Origin: Rubellimicrobium rubrum
GTDB taxonomy: Bacteria > Pseudomonadota > Alphaproteobacteria > Rhodobacterales > Rhodobacteraceae
Direction of reading: 5' to 3'
Assembly (NCBI RefSeq): GCF_006152115.1
Contig: NZ_VDFU01000002.1
Coordinates: 62,001-126,000, forward strand
Length of the DNA: 64,000 bases
Made by a program: the position numbers and the translations under genes. A model generated the notes under the pieces. The model had not been told where the DNA came from. It saw only the letters and a program-made list of their open reading frames with translations, and did not search any database. Below, in pieces: positions 62,424 to 64,000 of this stretch; positions within the stretch are counted from its first letter, which is position 1; each line of letters opens with the position of its first letter.

Positions 62424-63343
62424 AGGTCCACCTCCCGCCGGTTGAACCACCAGGTCAGCGGCAGCACCACGAGCGCGATGATCCCGAACAGGATCACGTT
62501 CCCCGCCGTGGCGAGGCCATAGAAGCCCGCCTGGTACTGCTTGTAGATGACGGACGCGATCACGTCCGAGGAGAAGCCGGGCCCGCCCCCGGTCATGGCC
62601 CAGATCAGCTCGAAGTAGCGCAGGCCGCCGATCAGGCTCAGCGTGACCACCGTCACCGTGGCGGGCCGCACCAGCGGCACCGTTACCCGCCAGAACAGCT
62701 GCCACCGCGTCGCCCCGTCGATGCGCGCGGCCTCGTAGTAGTCGGCTGGGATCGACACGATCCCGGCCATGAAGATCACCGTGGCCAGACCGACGCCCTT
62801 CCACACATCCACCAGCGCGACCGAGACGAGCGCGAGCGACGGGTTGGTGATCCAGCCGGGCCCGTCGATGCCCACCGCCTCCAGGGCCACGTTGATGACG
62901 CCCTTGGTCGGATGCATCATCGCCTCGAAGGCGAAGCCCACGCCGATGGTGGACACCAGCACCGGAAAGAACACCAGCGTCCGCAGCGTCCCGCGAAACA
63001 GGATGTTCCCCGTCAGCAGCACCGCGAGCAGCAGCCCCAGCACCGTCTTCAGCCCGCTCGTCAGCGCCCCATAGATCAGCGTGTTGACGACGCCTTGGAC
63101 GAGGAACGGCTCGCGGAAGAACTGGCGGAAGTTCTCAAAGCCGATGAACTCGGCCTCGAACAGGGTCCAGCGGGTCAGGCTGAACCACAGGCTCGCCACC
63201 GTGGGCAGCAGGAACAGCGCCCCGTAGATCACCGCCGCCGGCAGGAAGAACCATGTGGGATAGGGCGAGCGGCGGCGGGTTCGCCCAGGCGCCCGCCCCT
63301 GAAGACGGACGTCGGCGGAGGACAGACCGACGCCCGCCGCCAT
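62420..63343 (-). CDS. Carbohydrate ABC transporter permease (MalF type)
   Basis: A 307-residue inner-membrane permease with a hydrophilic N-terminus, first helix YPTWFFLPAAVIYGALFLLP, and EAA loop ADYYEAARIDGATRWQLFWR then VTVPLVRP. It starts one base after the binding-protein stop (TGAgATG) with GAGGG about 8 bases upstream. An open frame to 63397 was rejected because it overlaps the binding-protein gene. Confidence 0.93.
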   Translation of the reverse strand: MAAGVGLSSADVRLQGRAPGRTRRRSPYPTWFFLPAAVIYGALFLLPTVASLWFSLTRWTLFEAEFIGFENFRQFFREPFLVQGVVNTLIYGALTSGLKTVLGLLLAVLLTGNILFRGTLRTLVFFPVLVSTIGVGFAFEAMMHPTKGVINVALEAVGIDGPGWITNPSLALVSVALVDVWKGVGLATVIFMAGIVSIPADYYEAARIDGATRWQLFWRVTVPLVRPATVTVVTLSLIGGLRYFELIWAMTGGGPGFSSDVIASVIYKQYQAGFYGLATAGNVILFGIIALVVLPLTWWFNRREVDL

Positions 63344-63344
63344 C

Positions 63345-64000
63345 TCACCAGCCCTCGAGCCCGAGCTGCTGCGCCTGCTTGACCACGTCCTGGTCATACA
63401 GCGCCGCCGCCTCGGCCGCCGAACGGATGCCCGATCCGACCTCCACGGTGATCTGCTCCAGCGCCGGGCCCTTGATGGGCGACAGGAACTCCAGCGCGGG
63501 CGCGGTGCGGCCTTCGCCCTCGAAGTAGGGCAGCATGTCCGCCACCGCGCGCGGCACGTCGGCCGGAAGCTCGCAGCCCTCGATCAGGAAAGGCCCCGTC
63601 GCTCCGATCGTGTCGAGGATGACCTGACAGGCTTCGGGGCTACCCGCGAAGTTAACGAAGTCCTTGGCGATGTCGGTGTGCTCGCCGCCCTTGGGCACGT
63701 AGATGGCCGACAGGTACCAGACCGTCAGGCCGTTGGGCGCGCCTTCGGGGCCGGGCTGGGCGAAGAAGCCGACGTTTTCCAGGCTCTCGGGATAGGTCTG
63801 CTGGATCGCCCCGATGGAGAAGGTCAGCATCGGGTAATGCGCGGCCTCGCCCTCGGCCACCATGCGCAGCCCATCGTCGTAGGTCGCGGCGCCGAAGTCC
63901 TCGTTCCACCAGCCCTTGTCGAAACCTTCCTGGAGGTGCTCGAAGCCTCGCATCGCGGCGGGCGTGTCGGCGTACTTGGCCTGGTTCGCGGTGTAGCGCT
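63345..64000 (-). CDS. Sugar ABC transporter solute-binding protein (partial)
   Basis: The C-terminal ~218 residues of a periplasmic binding protein of the carbohydrate family; the start lies beyond the right edge, and the frame is open to base 64000. Features include a helical FEHLQEGFDKGWWNEDFGAA region, MVAEGEAAHYPMLTFSIGAI and TVWYLSAIYVPKGGEHTDIA, typical of COG1653 proteins. It heads the operon with two permeases and the ATPase. It is distinct from the binding protein at 85-1293, so the third transporter has its own substrate. Confidence 0.92.
   Translation of the reverse strand, partial: RYTANQAKYADTPAAMRGFEHLQEGFDKGWWNEDFGAATYDDGLRMVAEGEAAHYPMLTFSIGAIQQTYPESLENVGFFAQPGPEGAPNGLTVWYLSAIYVPKGGEHTDIAKDFVNFAGSPEACQVILDTIGATGPFLIEGCELPADVPRAVADMLPYFEGEGRTAPALEFLSPIKGPALEQITVEVGSGIRSAAEAAALYDQDVVKQAQQLGLEGW

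Overview
This 64 kb window is high-GC DNA from an alphaproteobacterium, most likely a member of the Rhodobacterales (Rhodobacteraceae/Paracoccaceae type). The evidence is the gene content (heterotetrameric sarcosine oxidase in the order soxB-soxD-soxA-soxG, several sugar ABC transporters, many PAS/HWE sensor kinases), overlapping ATGA gene junctions, and a full CtrA-type site. Genus is not decidable from the sequence alone. I see no rRNA, tRNA, CRISPR array or intact insertion sequence.

Layout. (1) 85-4541: a carbohydrate catabolic operon (solute-binding protein, TIM-barrel isomerase/epimerase, Gfo/Idh/MocA dehydrogenase), divergent from a LacI regulator with two operators between them. (2) 5021-9327: a second, ribose-type ABC transporter. 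(3) 9.4-17.1 kb: an accessory stretch with an AT-richer PP-loop ATPase gene, an RTX metalloprotease, a decayed aldo/keto reductase, a YihY/BrkB membrane protein and small genes. (4) 17.5-30.8 kb: a signalling cluster with a GAF histidine kinase, two paralogous hybrid kinases, a cupin, a LuxR-like regulator, a PAS-GGDEF-EAL protein and a KaiC-like ATPase whose stop codon overlaps the start of a hybrid kinase carrying a pseudo-receiver. (5) 31.2-41.0 kb: a five-gene cell-surface operon (small secreted protein, DUF11 protein, 1,663-residue outer-membrane protein, second DUF11 protein, lysozyme-like protein), followed by a convergent second RTX metalloprotease. (6) 43.8-45.5 kb: a chemoreceptor. 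(7) 45.8-54.5 kb: creatine/sarcosine catabolism (creatinase, sarcosine oxidase) with GlxA/AraC and LysR regulators and a broken glyA tail. (8) 54.6-60.2 kb: TRIC-type channel, DHA2 transporter, PAS-HWE kinase and two small genes downstream of a CtrA site. (9) 60.6-64.0 kb: a third sugar ABC transporter that runs off the right edge.

How the genes work together. Creatinase turns creatine into sarcosine and urea, and sarcosine oxidase turns sarcosine into glycine and a C1 unit. The SHMT gene that usually accompanies this operon survives here only as its last ~75 codons. The surface operon encodes only exported or outer-membrane products, with translationally coupled junctions for its last genes. 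It is the best candidate for an undescribed system in the window, followed by the KaiC/hybrid-kinase pair.
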